Assembly: GCA_024699855.1 (NCBI GenBank)
Contig: JAMPIQ010000001.1
Span: forward strand, 17,236,001 to 17,300,000
DNA length: 64,000 nt
Origin: Aphelenchoides besseyi
Lineage: Eukaryota > Nematoda > Chromadorea > Rhabditida > Aphelenchoididae
Reading direction: 5' to 3'
The notes below the pieces were generated by a model. That model was given only the letters and a program-made list of their open reading frames with translations. It ran no database searches and was not told where the DNA came from. The position numbers and the translations under genes were made by a program. Shown piece after piece: positions 1 through 10,271 of the stretch (positions are counted from its first letter, which is position 1; every line of letters begins with the position of its first letter).

Positions 1-245
1 TGTTGCTATTCAAGGGTTTGAATACGCAATAAAACGTTTTGCCAAACTTATCGGGAATTCGAGAGCAATGGAAGTCACATAGCAGTGTGCTGTGGCCCAC
101 TGGTTGTCGTTTGAGTGTGTCCTTTTCGGCGCCCTTTACGAGAGGACTCACAACCATGTGGCACTTTCACGCTCTATGGCCACGTGAGGTTTGAAGGAGC
201 TTTTGAAACTTCCATTTTACAGTCATTTAAATGGCTTTGACGGTC

Positions 246-253
246 TATATAAG
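246..253 (+). promoter_or_regulatory. TATA box of the duplicated membrane gene
   Basis: TATATAAG lies about 360 bp upstream of the coding start at 614. The same element sits in the same place in the other arm (around 49739-49746, minus strand). A block of about 300 bp downstream of it is almost unchanged between the arms, which suggests it belongs to a preserved promoter and leader. Confidence 0.5.
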
Positions 254-349
254 TTGTGTATCTTGTTATAAACCTTCACGTAAAACAAACAGTTTTTATA
301 CAAAACCTCACGTTCAACAGAAACCTCATAAAGTGACTGAAATAACCGA

Positions 350-586
350 ATGATTATTGTATTTGAAAATCACTCTATAAATCGGCAAGATCTAGCCATC
401 ACTCAACTGACCACGAGCCAAAAGAAAAGCCACGTTAGAGCGTGGGTCTTGGAAAGTCGAGTGACCCAACAGAGGGCTTTTGGGCGAGATACCCAACTCT
501 GCATTTCGCTTCTCTCAACCCAGTTGTTTTGCGGTTTCTTTCCAACCAACGCGGACATTGAAGGCGATCTCAAACCCTCTTATTGA
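350..586 (+). other. Conserved upstream open frame or leader of the duplicated gene
   Basis: A 78-codon frame ends 28 bp before the main coding start at 614. It is identical, residue for residue, to 49401-49637 on the minus strand. The predicted peptide has no domain, signal peptide or membrane segment that I recognise. The DNA is equally well conserved, so this may be leader or regulatory DNA and not protein. An acceptor-like TTCTTTAG at 590-598 just before the main start fits a spliced or trans-spliced leader. Confidence 0.3.
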
Positions 587-613
587 TCTGTTCTTTAGGA
601 AGCTTATCTGCCA

Positions 614-1616
614 ATGGACGAGGTAATGAATTCGAGTAATTCAAATGACCTCACCACCTTCTTTCAGCAAACTGATCGTTCATCTTCGAGTGCAAGTGAT
701 TTCGAGTTGGTCAGAGAAACCGAGAACCACAGACCCGAACAAGCGTCTGATGATTGTTGGATCAAAGAAACCCTGACATTTCTCCAGAACATAAAGAGGT
801 GAGATTGTTCTGGAAATCTGATCTACGTGTTCTTTCAGTTTCTCGAACAGTTGGCTGACTGTTTCTCTGCTTGTTCTGCTTCTCAGTCTGACAGTCGAGT
901 ACAAACGAGTCAGCGACATCAGCGAGCTGATGAGTGTGCAGCTGAAGGATTTGCGTCGAGACTACGACCAACTGAAGATGCACGACACGGAGCAACAGCT
1001 TCAGATCTTAACTGAACTTCGAGCTCTCCGGAACTGTGAGCGTGCGGAAATGATCGATGAGCCAAAAGAAGTCGAATCGAAAACAGTAGAACCGAAAACA
1101 GTCGAGAGCGAACCCAAAGCAGAGCATGTGGAGACCCAGATAAAAGAAAAAACCAAACCCACTGTTGAACCACGATCTATGGACATTCAAGAGGCGACAG
1201 AAACCAAACAAATCAAAGAGCCGAAGGATGAGCAGAAGCAAAGTGACGATCCGAATGATCTGCAATGCAGTCGAGACTGTTTTATTGCCCGTAATCATCG
1301 GAATTCTATCAAATCTTTCATTTCTTCATGTTACTATGTTGTTTCGCATCCAGTTGCTGTGAGTCGTTCAATTTGTCTCTCAATTTGCCTTTTTATTTGG
1401 AAATGGCTCACTATTCCAATGATTCTGACTCTTGTTGCGTGGTTATACTTGGCTATTCTCGCACTGATAAATCTGATAAATGAACAGCAACGAAACAACC
1501 GTGGTATAGATATGATATCGATCATTGGTTACATTATATTACTTATTTTAATTACAATTATGACGCCTGGTTTTTATATGATTTTGTCTTATGTTCGTCT
1601 TCTTATTGTTTGTTAA
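614..1616 (+). CDS. Two-exon membrane/coiled-coil protein of unknown function, left copy
   Basis: Exons 614-798 and 839-1616 join in phase across a 40-bp intron (GTGAGA...TTTCAG), giving about 320 residues. The order is: a serine-rich acidic N-terminal segment of about 60 residues; one membrane segment (WLTVSLLVLLLSLTVEY, about 66-82); a heptad-like coiled coil (about 95-130); a charged stretch rich in Lys, Glu, Pro and Val with imperfect EPKTVES-type repeats; a short Cys-containing patch; then two or three strongly hydrophobic C-terminal segments ending RLLIVC. I do not recognise the family. The copy at 48338-49373 matches closely through the charged region, then has a completely different C-terminal membrane part, rejoining only at the last residues. 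The gene faces the opposite convergent unit at 2423-3407. Membrane topology and role are not inferable. Confidence 0.6.
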
Positions 1617-2422
1617 ATTTGCAATTACCTTATCGATGTAATATACTGGAATGAACCATGTGTTTTTAAACTATCAAGGAGTTACCGTAAGTCTTATAAC
1701 AAAATGGGTTTCCGCTTGTCAATCACTACAGCCATAAGAACATTTGAATTTCTGCTTATGCTTTAATAGTACTGAGCTCGATTGCATCTCGCTGTAAACA
1801 TTTCGTGTAAGTAGTGGCCGTTTTAGACTACAATCAACTGACCATTGAATTCGTCGAACAGTTGACCTTCTGAATACACGAATAAACGTCCTTTAAACTA
1901 TCAGATGTCAAGGAGATGCTGAGCCTTCACCCTGAATCTCACACTCCGGTTCCCATGTTGTTTTTGGGATCACACATCCGTTTCAAGCCCTCAACAGAGT
2001 TTATTGTTTTTCTCGTATCTTTCGAACTCATCAAATCGAATCGTGATCAAACAAACTCAAGATGCTCTTTCGCATCTCTTTCCAAGCAAAACAACAAAGT
2101 CGCAGGAAAACAATGGACATTCTTCTCAAACTATCAATTGGAACATCAATTCAAAATGACGTAGCTCAAAGCTCTTGAAGTAACAGAACAATCGAAATCC
2201 AGCAACAAATAAACTCGCAGTTGTCAATTTGCTCTCAAATCAAATGCTCTATGAAGTTCGATGTCATTTCGATTTAGAAGATAACTAAGAAACTACCGTA
2301 TTAAAAAACACACAAAACCTGTGAACTGATTTCCAGCACTTTTACGACAACCATATCCAGCAAACAAAAAGGTCCAAACTCGTAGTCGATAACAACACAT
2401 TCATCTGCAAGAAGCATTAAAG
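1617..2422. other. Non-coding segment, partly unique to the left arm
   Basis: No convincing gene. Bases 1617-2160 have no counterpart in the right arm, where a SINE-bearing segment follows the stop codon of the paralogous gene. From about 2160 onward, similarity to the right arm resumes. Confidence 0.5.
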
Positions 2423-3407
2423 TCAATTCATTCGTTCAATCACCACGTGAATACACAAATCGATCAAGATCAAAAACTTCAAGCAAAGTAAACGACCAAT
2501 AACCAAAAGACTCCAAAGCCACTTGTTACCAGTCGAAATGAACTCTGTTAGTGTACTTAACGTTCTCGTAATAACCCAATGCATTGATAGCAAGTAGGAA
2601 TCCAATTGCAAACAAATTCCACAACACGCAATCGCAGTCGTCCAATCGTATGGAAATTGCACCATCAAATGAACACACCGCTTCCAACTCTCACACTTAA
2701 ACTCGTTCGCCGAAACAAACTTCAATCAAATTTAACGGCCATCAAACTTCGACTCAAAGGTTACGTTTTAATGCTTTTCAAAGGCGTTTGGTCGTTTGAA
2801 CTCGAAACTAACTGAATCGAAGATCTCGACTGCAATCGTAGCTTCGGATCAACTCCTGTGAATCCTGACGGTCAAGATTTCACGCCTGGAACGATTGCCA
2901 AGTAAACCCCAAAGGTCTCAAGCTCTAAACAAACGCAGGAACCGATTCTGCCGTCCGGTCACAGAAACCCATCACTTTCCCACTACACCGCTGCGACTTT
3001 GACGAACAAGTCGGACGGGCACCCTTCGACTTCGCAAGTGTCGCGGTCTTTCGCTTTGAAGGCGGAGCCAAATCCGCAGTTCTGGAAAGCGACCAATTAA
3101 CTAGAGGCTTGCACGTTGTACTGTAGATGAGGAATTCGAAAGAGACTACCGGATATTGCAATCAATTAGTGGCATGATTGGTTGCATTGGAGTTGAAGTT
3201 TGTAAATTGAGTTTTAACAAAGTTACCGTCCCTTGTGCTTCCAATGAATCCGTAAACTTGCTTTCTAAGAACAATTGCATCAAAAGTTAAACTCACCTCT
3301 TGAATCCCACAGTTCATTTCAAATGGCTTTACAAAAAACAACAGTCGTAGTAAACTCGTCTTTTCCGTTTGAGATCTAACAAACAATAAAGCGCAATGAT
3401 CGTGCAA
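2423..3407 (-). other. Second unit of the duplicated module: decayed or unusually spliced gene, left copy
   Basis: Two minus-strand reading frames (3407-3162 and 2725-2423) have counterparts in the right arm at 46821-47006 and 47558-47767. The first reads through LLFFVKPFEMNC and a YGFIG motif. The second ends with a hydrophobic stretch (KWLWSLLVIGRLLCLKFLIL) and the tail VIERMN. The frames do not join by obvious splice sites, the first lacks a good upstream ATG, and indels separate the two arms. I read this as a degraded or rapidly changing second gene of the module. A functional multi-exon membrane protein cannot be excluded. Confidence 0.35.
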
Positions 3408-3436
3408 AAGATTCCTTGCAAATCATCGTATGCAAG

Positions 3437-4382
3437 ATGAACGATTCGTCAAATGTTTGTAGCTGTGAACCAGCCACAGGCAACTGGAATCCCTATTTGG
3501 TTATCGGAGGTGTCGCGACTGCAAGGGCGCGAGTCGCCAGAACCAACCCTGACGACTCCGCCCCCCCCTGCAGTGGCGATATAAAACGGCGGTCACTCCG
3601 TTTTTTCTCACTTTTTTCTTAGGCCTATTTTTGTAGTTGTTCTCTTTTCTTCGCCCCGTTCTCCTCCGACCCCGTTTATGTTTTAATCGTCCTAATAAAT
3701 TGATTCTAACAGAGGTATTATTATTAGTCTACTCCTTGCACTGGTTATTCTGTGTTGCGCCTACTTGAAAAAGTGGAAATTCAACAGACTAGCAGTGAGT
3801 TGAACAACTTCTACTTTTCACAACCATCTCTTAGTTATCCTTAGAAGAGCGGAACCTGCTCGACTTTGCTCTTTGGGTCATATTGGTCCAACGATAATTG
3901 GTGCGCTTTTGATTGGAGCAAAGTCTCTGATTGCACACTACTCATTATCGATCGCTTTTGACTTCTATATGATTCTTTTCACCGTCGTCTGTTTGTTATT
4001 ATCATTCGTCATTGGCGATCTTTTCAAGAAGTGCTGCCAACAAGTTGAAAACCGTTTGGACTTGCCGTTGCAGGAGGTAATATTCGTTAGTTGGATATTA
4101 ATTAGTTTATAGTACAAACGTTATGGTGACTATCCGATTCGCAACCATAGGATTGCCAGTATATTGATAGAAGCATTGGAAAAAGATGTTCGTCAACCCA
4201 TAACGAAAATTGCAAAGGACGTAGCGTCGTCTCCATACGTCCTTTCGTGTTTATTTTTTGATCTTTACTATTTGAACATTCCGGAACGATATCCACGACG
4301 TTTTCAACACTTTATGACCGACTGTAACCAAGAGAACCTGCGTGTGAACCGTAATCGCCGAGAACGACGTTTCTCTCTCTAA
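3437..4382 (+). pseudogene. Small multi-membrane-segment gene interrupted by a solo LTR
   Basis: The frame opens MNDSSNVCSCEPATGNW and is broken at 3510 by a 201-bp LTR. Directly after the LTR it resumes in the original frame as a membrane segment (IIISLLLALVILCCAYL) up to a GTGAGT donor at 3796/3797. A further exon (about 3845-4077) has two hydrophobic segments (PTIIGALLIGAKSLI; YMILFTVVCLLLSFVIG). A last exon (4114-4382) is basic and ends RRERRFSL. The first acceptor does not restore the downstream frame, so a frameshift or unseen splicing is needed. Just 28 bp separate the start from the end of the left duplication arm. A similar small membrane gene sits at the same relative place beside the right arm (45045-45443). 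Confidence 0.5.
3511..3711 (+). mobile_element. Solo LTR of an LTR retrotransposon
   Basis: The segment begins TGTCGCGACTG and ends GATTCTAACA, with the TG...CA termini of an LTR. It is flanked by the 4-bp direct repeat GAGG (3507-3510 and 3712-3715). Inside are a TATA box (TATAAAA, 3580-3586) and a polyadenylation signal (AATAAA, 3694-3699) in the order expected for U3-R-U5. No internal retrotransposon sequence follows, so this is a recombined single LTR. It lies inside a coding frame. The family cannot be named from the sequence alone. Confidence 0.8.
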
Positions 4383-4824
4383 TTAGATATTCTGAATAAA
4401 TGAATTTAACGGTTAACTCTGATGTTAAACAAAACGTATTTGTCGTATTACGTTGTATCATGCCAAATCATCCGGAGATCCAAGTTTGTTTCTGTTATCG
4501 TCGATTTGCGAGGTTTGAGGTTAAAATGGAAGAACACTTATCGAAAAGATATTTGAAACAAATGGTTTATTCAAACTCGTTGTACTATTGAATAAACAAA
4601 CGTAAGGCATAACGTATATCTAATGCATAAGGAAGAATACAATGTTGAAAGCTGATGTGTTCAAGCGGCAATGGTCTCAATCCAAAGAGTGTGTTTTGTC
4701 CGCTTTCGACCACGATCGTTTGCTTGTTGCTCGCTCCGCTTTGGGTGTACGTTTTGAAGGCGGTGATGAACTTGAGGTTTTGTTTCTGAAACTTAAACTC
4801 ATTCATTTGCCCCATATTCTTTGC

Positions 4825-6393
4825 TTACCGAGATGCTGTCGAACTGGTGCGTGATAGTGAAGCGGTACATTTGGGACGATTCAACGCCGTTCGCTCGTCA
4901 TCTTCATCACTTTCTTCATCACAATCGTCGTCTTCCACCGAATCATTTGCAGGATCACGATTCAATGTTGAAGAGGTGGCTCCGTGTGGAAGATGATCGT
5001 CGGTCAAACGAGCAGTAGCATCGGAAGAAGCCGGAAATTGTTCGAAACTGAGCACATCTTCACCGTCCGCTGTTTGTGTATCGGACGTAGCAAACGAGAC
5101 GGGAACCACGACAACGCTATCAGTCAGATCTTCGTCGCCCATTTTGCCATTCGATTTTCCTTTAAATCGCTGCCAAATACCGAAGAAGATACTTCCGGGT
5201 AAACGCTGATGTTCGAGAATCAAGTCGTGAACCTATGATACCCAATAAGAAATTCACAGAATACTATTCATTACCTTTTCTTTAACCACTGTTTTAATAT
5301 CCTCGGGCAACGTGTCCTGATCGAAAGTGAGCGGTTTGCCCAAATGCGTGATCATTTTGACCGGAAATCCGCCGTAAATCGGACATATCGGCAGTCGAGT
5401 TCGCTCGTAGAATCGACGGAACAACTTTCGACCCCAACGAGGAGTGCGAAAAGCCTCACGACAATTTTCGGTTAGAACGGGAATCACTGGCTACAAAAAT
5501 GTTTGAAATCAGATTGTCAAACATCAAACTCACGACATCGGCGCCCAAAATCACTTTCGCAAAGCCTAATCGCTTCCCCCACATTATTTGATAGTTGACG
5601 GGATTCGAAAACAGCGCTTCGCGTACACCACCCGGTGCTATGATTAGCAGATTACCCGCTTTCAGATTTGCAATGCAGTCTTCCACTGTGCCTGGAGTAA
5701 TGCAAAAAACTTTGCAGATTTTACCCCAACCTATAAGACAAATCAACAAAAAGTAGTGGAAGAAGCACTTACCGGGTATTTTAAAAACGAACTTATCACC
5801 CACAACATGTAAAGTTCGTTTTTTGTAGAGCATAATTCTGGCAATCAGATAATAGATGTCCAATGGCAGTGTTCCATGATATGCAACAAAAAGAGCAGGA
5901 CCCTCATCGGGAACATTCTCCATACCATTCACTTCATAACCTAAAAATCGTGTCAACTGACAATCAAGAAAATGAACATACCGTGCCATAGATAGCCGAC
6001 TCCATCCCAAAAAGATGCAATTGAAGTTCGTGCGCCATCCCAGTAACTTGATTGATAAGCTTCGCGTATTCTATGTCGAAGACCGTAAACATGAAGAAAT
6101 ATCACACAACCGTAGATGAAAAATAACAGACAAATTGGCAAGAGAAAGGCAATGATAATGGGCAGGAATAACCAAAGTAAATACTGAAAATATTCCATTG
6201 GACTCATCAATTCAACTCAATTTTAAACATCCGACAGATATCCACCCACCTCAATGTAATCCAAATCCCAATACTCCAAAATGCTGTTGACCCACAAGAC
6301 GAAAGCGTCCACGTGTGGTTGTAACCAATCGGGCCAATTCATCGCAACCAAGTTTTGTAAGATCGCATGAAACCCTTTGAAAGTTTGATACAT
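4825..6393 (-). CDS. TMEM68: TMEM68-like glycerolipid acyltransferase
   Basis: Six exons (6393-6250, 6183-5982, 5940-5773, 5730-5534, 5490-5275, 5232-4825) join in phase to give 444 residues. After an N-terminal helical segment come two hydrophobic segments (residues 49-80) and the family signature YWDGARTSIASFWDG. Next is the PlsC acyltransferase core, with the catalytic motif HGTLPLD (136-142; His and Asp of HX4D) and APGGVREALF (about 202-211), then a conserved YGGFPVK segment. The tail is acidic and serine-rich, without a domain. TMEM68 relatives are ER membrane acyltransferases that make neutral lipids; that role here is inferred from the family. The ATG at 6393 is chosen because upstream codons soon reach a stop. 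An ATG at 6207 lies in what I read as intron 1. Confidence 0.88.
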
Positions 6394-7000
6394 CCAAGAA
6401 GCCGCTCCGCAAACTGATAACCGTCTAATCGAAATGCAAAGTCGAACGTTTTCGTCCAGTGATGTCGTTTGATCGTTAAGTTGCTGCCGGAAGGTAAAAA
6501 CGAATGCAAAAACACAAAAAACAGTTATAAGAAATCCTGAACAACAATCTTATGGAGCTAATCGACACAACCGAAAAACTGACCATTCGTTCAAAATGAA
6601 AAGCTGTTAATCGTAAATCAAAAAACCGGAAGGCAAGATCAAAGGTACCAGATCATTGGAGGGATAACCGCTGTTGAAGGAATATGTACAGAAACCTTAA
6701 GGACCGAATTCAAGGGCGATCCTCAAACATGAATCAATATCCCGCGAAGGCTGTGGAAGTGTTAACCACAAATTGAATTCCAACGTTTCGGTGCGTTTCG
6801 TAGAATTTATTTGCGATTCAACAGAAAAACGATCATTGGGACTTTTAAAGTGGGAAAGATTAAAAACATTGGGAGCTAAAAGAATTTATAACTTGTGGAC
6901 CAGTCAGCGTCTTCACCACAAGAGTGCTAAAGATGATCATGAAAACAACAAAACCCGTAGACCAACGGAATGGCGTAGCCGATCGTTTATGACAAGGCGT
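6394..7000. other. Gap between TMEM68 and HIRA genes
   Basis: No convincing gene. It holds the promoter side of the TMEM68-like gene and the 3' end region of the HIRA-like gene. A plus-strand open frame starting near 6773 overlaps the last HIRA exon and shows no protein-like features. Confidence 0.4.
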
Positions 7001-8881
7001 TTAAATAAAACCAAAATCTTCATCATCTTCGTCAACCAATTCGCCACCAGATCTCAACTGTTCGAACTTCTCATGCACATTTGGATGTTCTTTAAACAAG
7101 TGAGTAAGTTCTTTGTGAATTTTGTCCACATCGATTCCACTACTTGATTCAACGGTCTTTAGTGTGGTCAATAAGTGCTTCAATTTGTGGACTTTTCCTG
7201 AAATTATTGAAACAAAGTTCAGAAGCGTCAGACAAGAGTACCGCGAGAGACAATCATATTAATGTAGATACTCGACAGAAGATGGAATTCAACAGTCGAT
7301 TTCAATTCGATCAGCGCACACAACAGGTTTTCCAGTTGTTGTTCTTCGTCGACCGTTGAAATAACTGTCCATGGGGTGACTTCTTGCAACTTCCTACAAC
7401 GTTTTCAATGATTAAAACCAGTTTTTCCGAACACTCACTTAACATCAACAACGATCTTAGCAATCACACCGTTTGGTACTTCGCGTTTAATTGCTTCAAA
7501 ATAGCTGGTCATTTGCGAAGTGACGTTAATGCACGTTCGAACTTGTTTCCTAGAGAATAATAAATAAAATGTTCAAAGCAGTTGTACTCACCATGTATTC
7601 GTTTTAGCCGAATGAAACCAAACATCACCGTTGTCCAAGAAAACCACAGGTGTTCCGTCGTTCGTTACCGAGCAACCGGTGATTTTTGCGTCTGAATCAA
7701 AAGTTGGTAAAAAGTGTCCGGAGGGTATTACCAATTCCTTTGATAATCGGAATCAACGAATGACTGGCAACCAATTTCATTCGCTGAAGATTCCTAAACC
7801 AACCCAATGAGTAACGTTTGTATTTTTTCTCCCGTTAACCAAAAGGTCAACAACCGAAACGGTCGGGAAAATTCACATGAGTAATCCATCGCACCCACTT
7901 ACCACGTCAAAACATCCGCTTTCGCGTCCACAACCGCGCACATGTGTTCGGCGATAGATGAGAAAACGGCGGGACTCTCCAACAGCAACATCGACTGTAA
8001 ACAACCGGAGTTGGTCGCGTACACATACAAGTGTCTGTTCGAACATGATAGAACGATCCAATTCCTGAAAACGTCAACAACATCGGACATTCGAACTCAC
8101 CGATTGGCACACAAATTGCTCACAGTGTGATCGTGACCAATGGACCAAAGTTCGTTATTGGCCGCCGAATTGACGATCAATTTGGACACCTTTTTTTGGC
8201 CCTCAGGCTCCAGGTTTCTGATCTCGACATTTGCGACGCGTTGAGTTCGTTCGCTCTCAATCTATAGACAAAAGCTCGTAACTTCGAAAGCTCTAGAAAC
8301 AAACCTCATAGATGTCCACTTTCAATTTCGCTTTGATGCCCGGAACTTTCAACAGAATTTTGTTCGTTTTCGAGATCCCGACTTCGATTCGCCGATCCAC
8401 ACCGCCAACGATCGGACGCGAATCGAAGCTTCCGAATTGGCACTGGTTGACATCGACCTGAAAACAAACTGCCGGCTAAGTTGAACGCAAAGTTCCACCG
8501 CCTTTCGACCACAAAACAACCCACTCACTTTCGTGCCGTTGCCATTGACGTTGGATGCCGTTGAAAGCACCGACTTCTTTGCATCGCTGTTCGTTTTGTT
8601 GACTTTCGAACTGAGAAACAAACAACATAAGCGATCAAGTGGTGGCGACGAGATCGGAGACGTCGATGGTGGGAATAAAAAAATTGTTTTCGATCGACAA
8701 AATTCCATCGTTCGTCAACGTCAAAACACCCTCCCCACCACAACGCGACGTCTCGTTGATGTTTCGAAAAAGAACCAAACAACAATCCCCCGACTTACAT
8801 CTTCGCTTCGACATTATCGTCCAAGAGAATGGTGTTCAGTTTGCGCTTCGTCGGCACCTTCGTGATTTGTGACTGAGCCAT
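7001..8881 (-). CDS. HIRA: HIRA-like histone chaperone subunit lacking the WD40 propeller
   Basis: Ten exons (8881-8799, 8610-8529, 8457-8305, 8261-8101, 8064-7903, 7793-7732, 7691-7592, 7549-7439, 7393-7242, 7197-7001) join in phase for 420 residues. The N-terminus (MAQSQITKVPTKRKLNTILL) resembles the short basic B-domain that binds ASF1 in HIRA, but this match is weak. The C-terminal two thirds is the Hir domain, with motifs such as NWIVLSCSNRHLYVYAT, AVVDAKADVLTW and GTPVVFLDNGDVWF. HIRA deposits histone H3.3 outside replication. The N-terminal seven-blade WD40 repeat region, about 350 residues in other animals, is absent. The gene starts 278 bp from the divergent CSN8 gene, leaving no room for it. 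The C-terminus is acidic (DEDDEDFGF). Confidence 0.8.
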
Positions 8882-9158
8882 TGGTGTTTGTTGCGAAGCC
8901 GCTTTCGGGCACATTCACAAGAAAGAAATTTCGAAGACCGTTGCAACACGAGACCACACCATTCGAGAGAAGCTTTCGCGCGCCGCGTCGATTCGTCGTC
9001 TTCGTGTGAATCCAACGGCCAAAAACTTTCGTTCGTCGATCTCCGAACGATTCCATTCGTTTTGGCGTTTCGGCGCAAACAGCAAAAAGATTGTGAGCAA
9101 AATGGCTTCGTCAGGCTCCTGAATTGTTTGTGTGATTCGCATCTCGAGTTTTGTAATC
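8882..9158. promoter_or_regulatory. Shared intergenic promoter between HIRA-like and CSN8 genes
   Basis: Two divergent start codons are 278 bp apart with no gene between. The segment must carry both promoters, and possibly spliced-leader acceptor sites. No TATA box is obvious. Confidence 0.5.
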
Positions 9159-10108
9159 ATGAGCAGCGACGAGATTCCGCCGCCCGATCCGCTTTCGCCG
9201 AAACCATCGGCCGAGTCGGCCGATGAAACGCCTGGAGCCTCGGAAGGTTCGTTTGTCCTTTCGATTTCACAACTTGAGACTGGTCGTTTTCAGATTTTGA
9301 TGTCGTGAATCCGATCAGTTCGAATCAATCGACCACTTCGAAACCATCGCAACCACCGCCCTCCGATTTCAGTGCTCCAAATTTGCCCGATGGTTTCAGT
9401 TATGCGGACATAATGAACGAGCTTTTGGAGAAGGAGCTATCGATGGAAATTGTAGAATTGTCGTACGGCGAGTACATAATGGTCGCTTTGATGTACATGA
9501 TTCAGAATCGTCCGTATGAAGTAACCAATTTCGATATCTTCCAAATTGATTCTCTTGTCGTTTCAGGCCCGTTTAACGATTGTTCGTGCGCTGGACAAAC
9601 GCGGACAAGCAGCCGCACTATCGGCGTTGGGAGCCCTTACGAATGCCGTGGCCGACGAAGATCTGACCGCCGGATTAAAGTTGCTGCACAATCTAACACT
9701 TCACGAATCGTTTCGGTAAGCTGCTTCTTCATATCCATTGCTTATATTTACATTTTCAGACCGTATCTCGTTGAATTGACTCGTCGACTTTGGGCTCATA
9801 GAGTTCAACAGATTCAGCGCGCCTACTCGTCGATCAAAACCGACAAGTTTGTCGAGGCTCTCGGATACGAACAATCGAACGCACAAATCGAAGAGTTTTT
9901 AGCGAAAACTGAATGGACGAAAACAGATAATGGCAAGATCATTGAACCACGAGATACCGTCGGCTTTCGACAGTTCCTCTCGACCGTTCAAGATCCGAAG
10001 TTTGGTGCCGAAAAAGCGAATAAACCGATCGTTAATGCTCCAACACAAACCAACGCCGCTCTTCTTCAACGATACGTTCAGTACGCCGAGACATTGGACC
10101 GTTCGTAA
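9159..10108 (+). CDS. CSN8: COP9 signalosome complex subunit 8
   Basis: Four exons (9159-9246, 9294-9520, 9567-9715, 9760-10108) join in phase for 270 residues. A proline/serine-rich N-terminus is followed by helical repeats and a C-terminal winged-helix-like PCI segment. The best family match is the stretch AYSSIKTDKFVEALGY, which parallels AYTSIIADDFAAFVGL of vertebrate CSN8, followed by GKIIEPRD and a terminal helix (LLQRYVQYAETLD). CSN8 is a non-catalytic subunit of the complex that removes NEDD8 from cullins. The gene is longer than vertebrate CSN8 (about 209 residues), mostly at the disordered N-terminus. AATAAA at about 10175 is a likely poly(A) signal. Confidence 0.82.
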
Positions 10109-10271
10109 TAAGTCGGCGAAGAAACTCATTGTTTATGTTCTCTTGTTCTCTCATTTACTTTTATTGTTGTGATCGAATAAATACGGCGGTAAATATGCCA
10201 GAAATCTGCTTTTTATTTGCTAAGTTAACATTCAAGTTGGTTAATGAAAACCAGTAGTCAAGTAGTCTGTC

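Larger units (their letters stand above)
1..3409 (+). repeat. Left arm of a long inverted duplication
   Basis: This segment matches the reverse complement of 45496-49986. Similarity starts at base 1, which pairs with about 49986, so the duplication continues beyond the window. By eye, bases 1-240 show scattered mismatches. About 240-1250 are nearly identical. Bases 1617-2160 have no counterpart in the other arm, which holds a SINE there. About 2160-3409 are clearly related but more diverged. Similarity stops abruptly near 3409, just before a small membrane-protein gene. The arm carries two convergent gene units. Confidence 0.9.

Noticed and set aside
5953..6207. ATG at 6207 as the start of the TMEM68-like gene
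   Set aside because: An upstream exon (6393-6250) splices in phase directly to YLLWLFLP, matching the family's N-terminus, so 6207 lies in an intron.
6773..7147. Plus-strand 124-codon frame
   Set aside because: It overlaps the well-supported last exon of the HIRA-like gene on the opposite strand.
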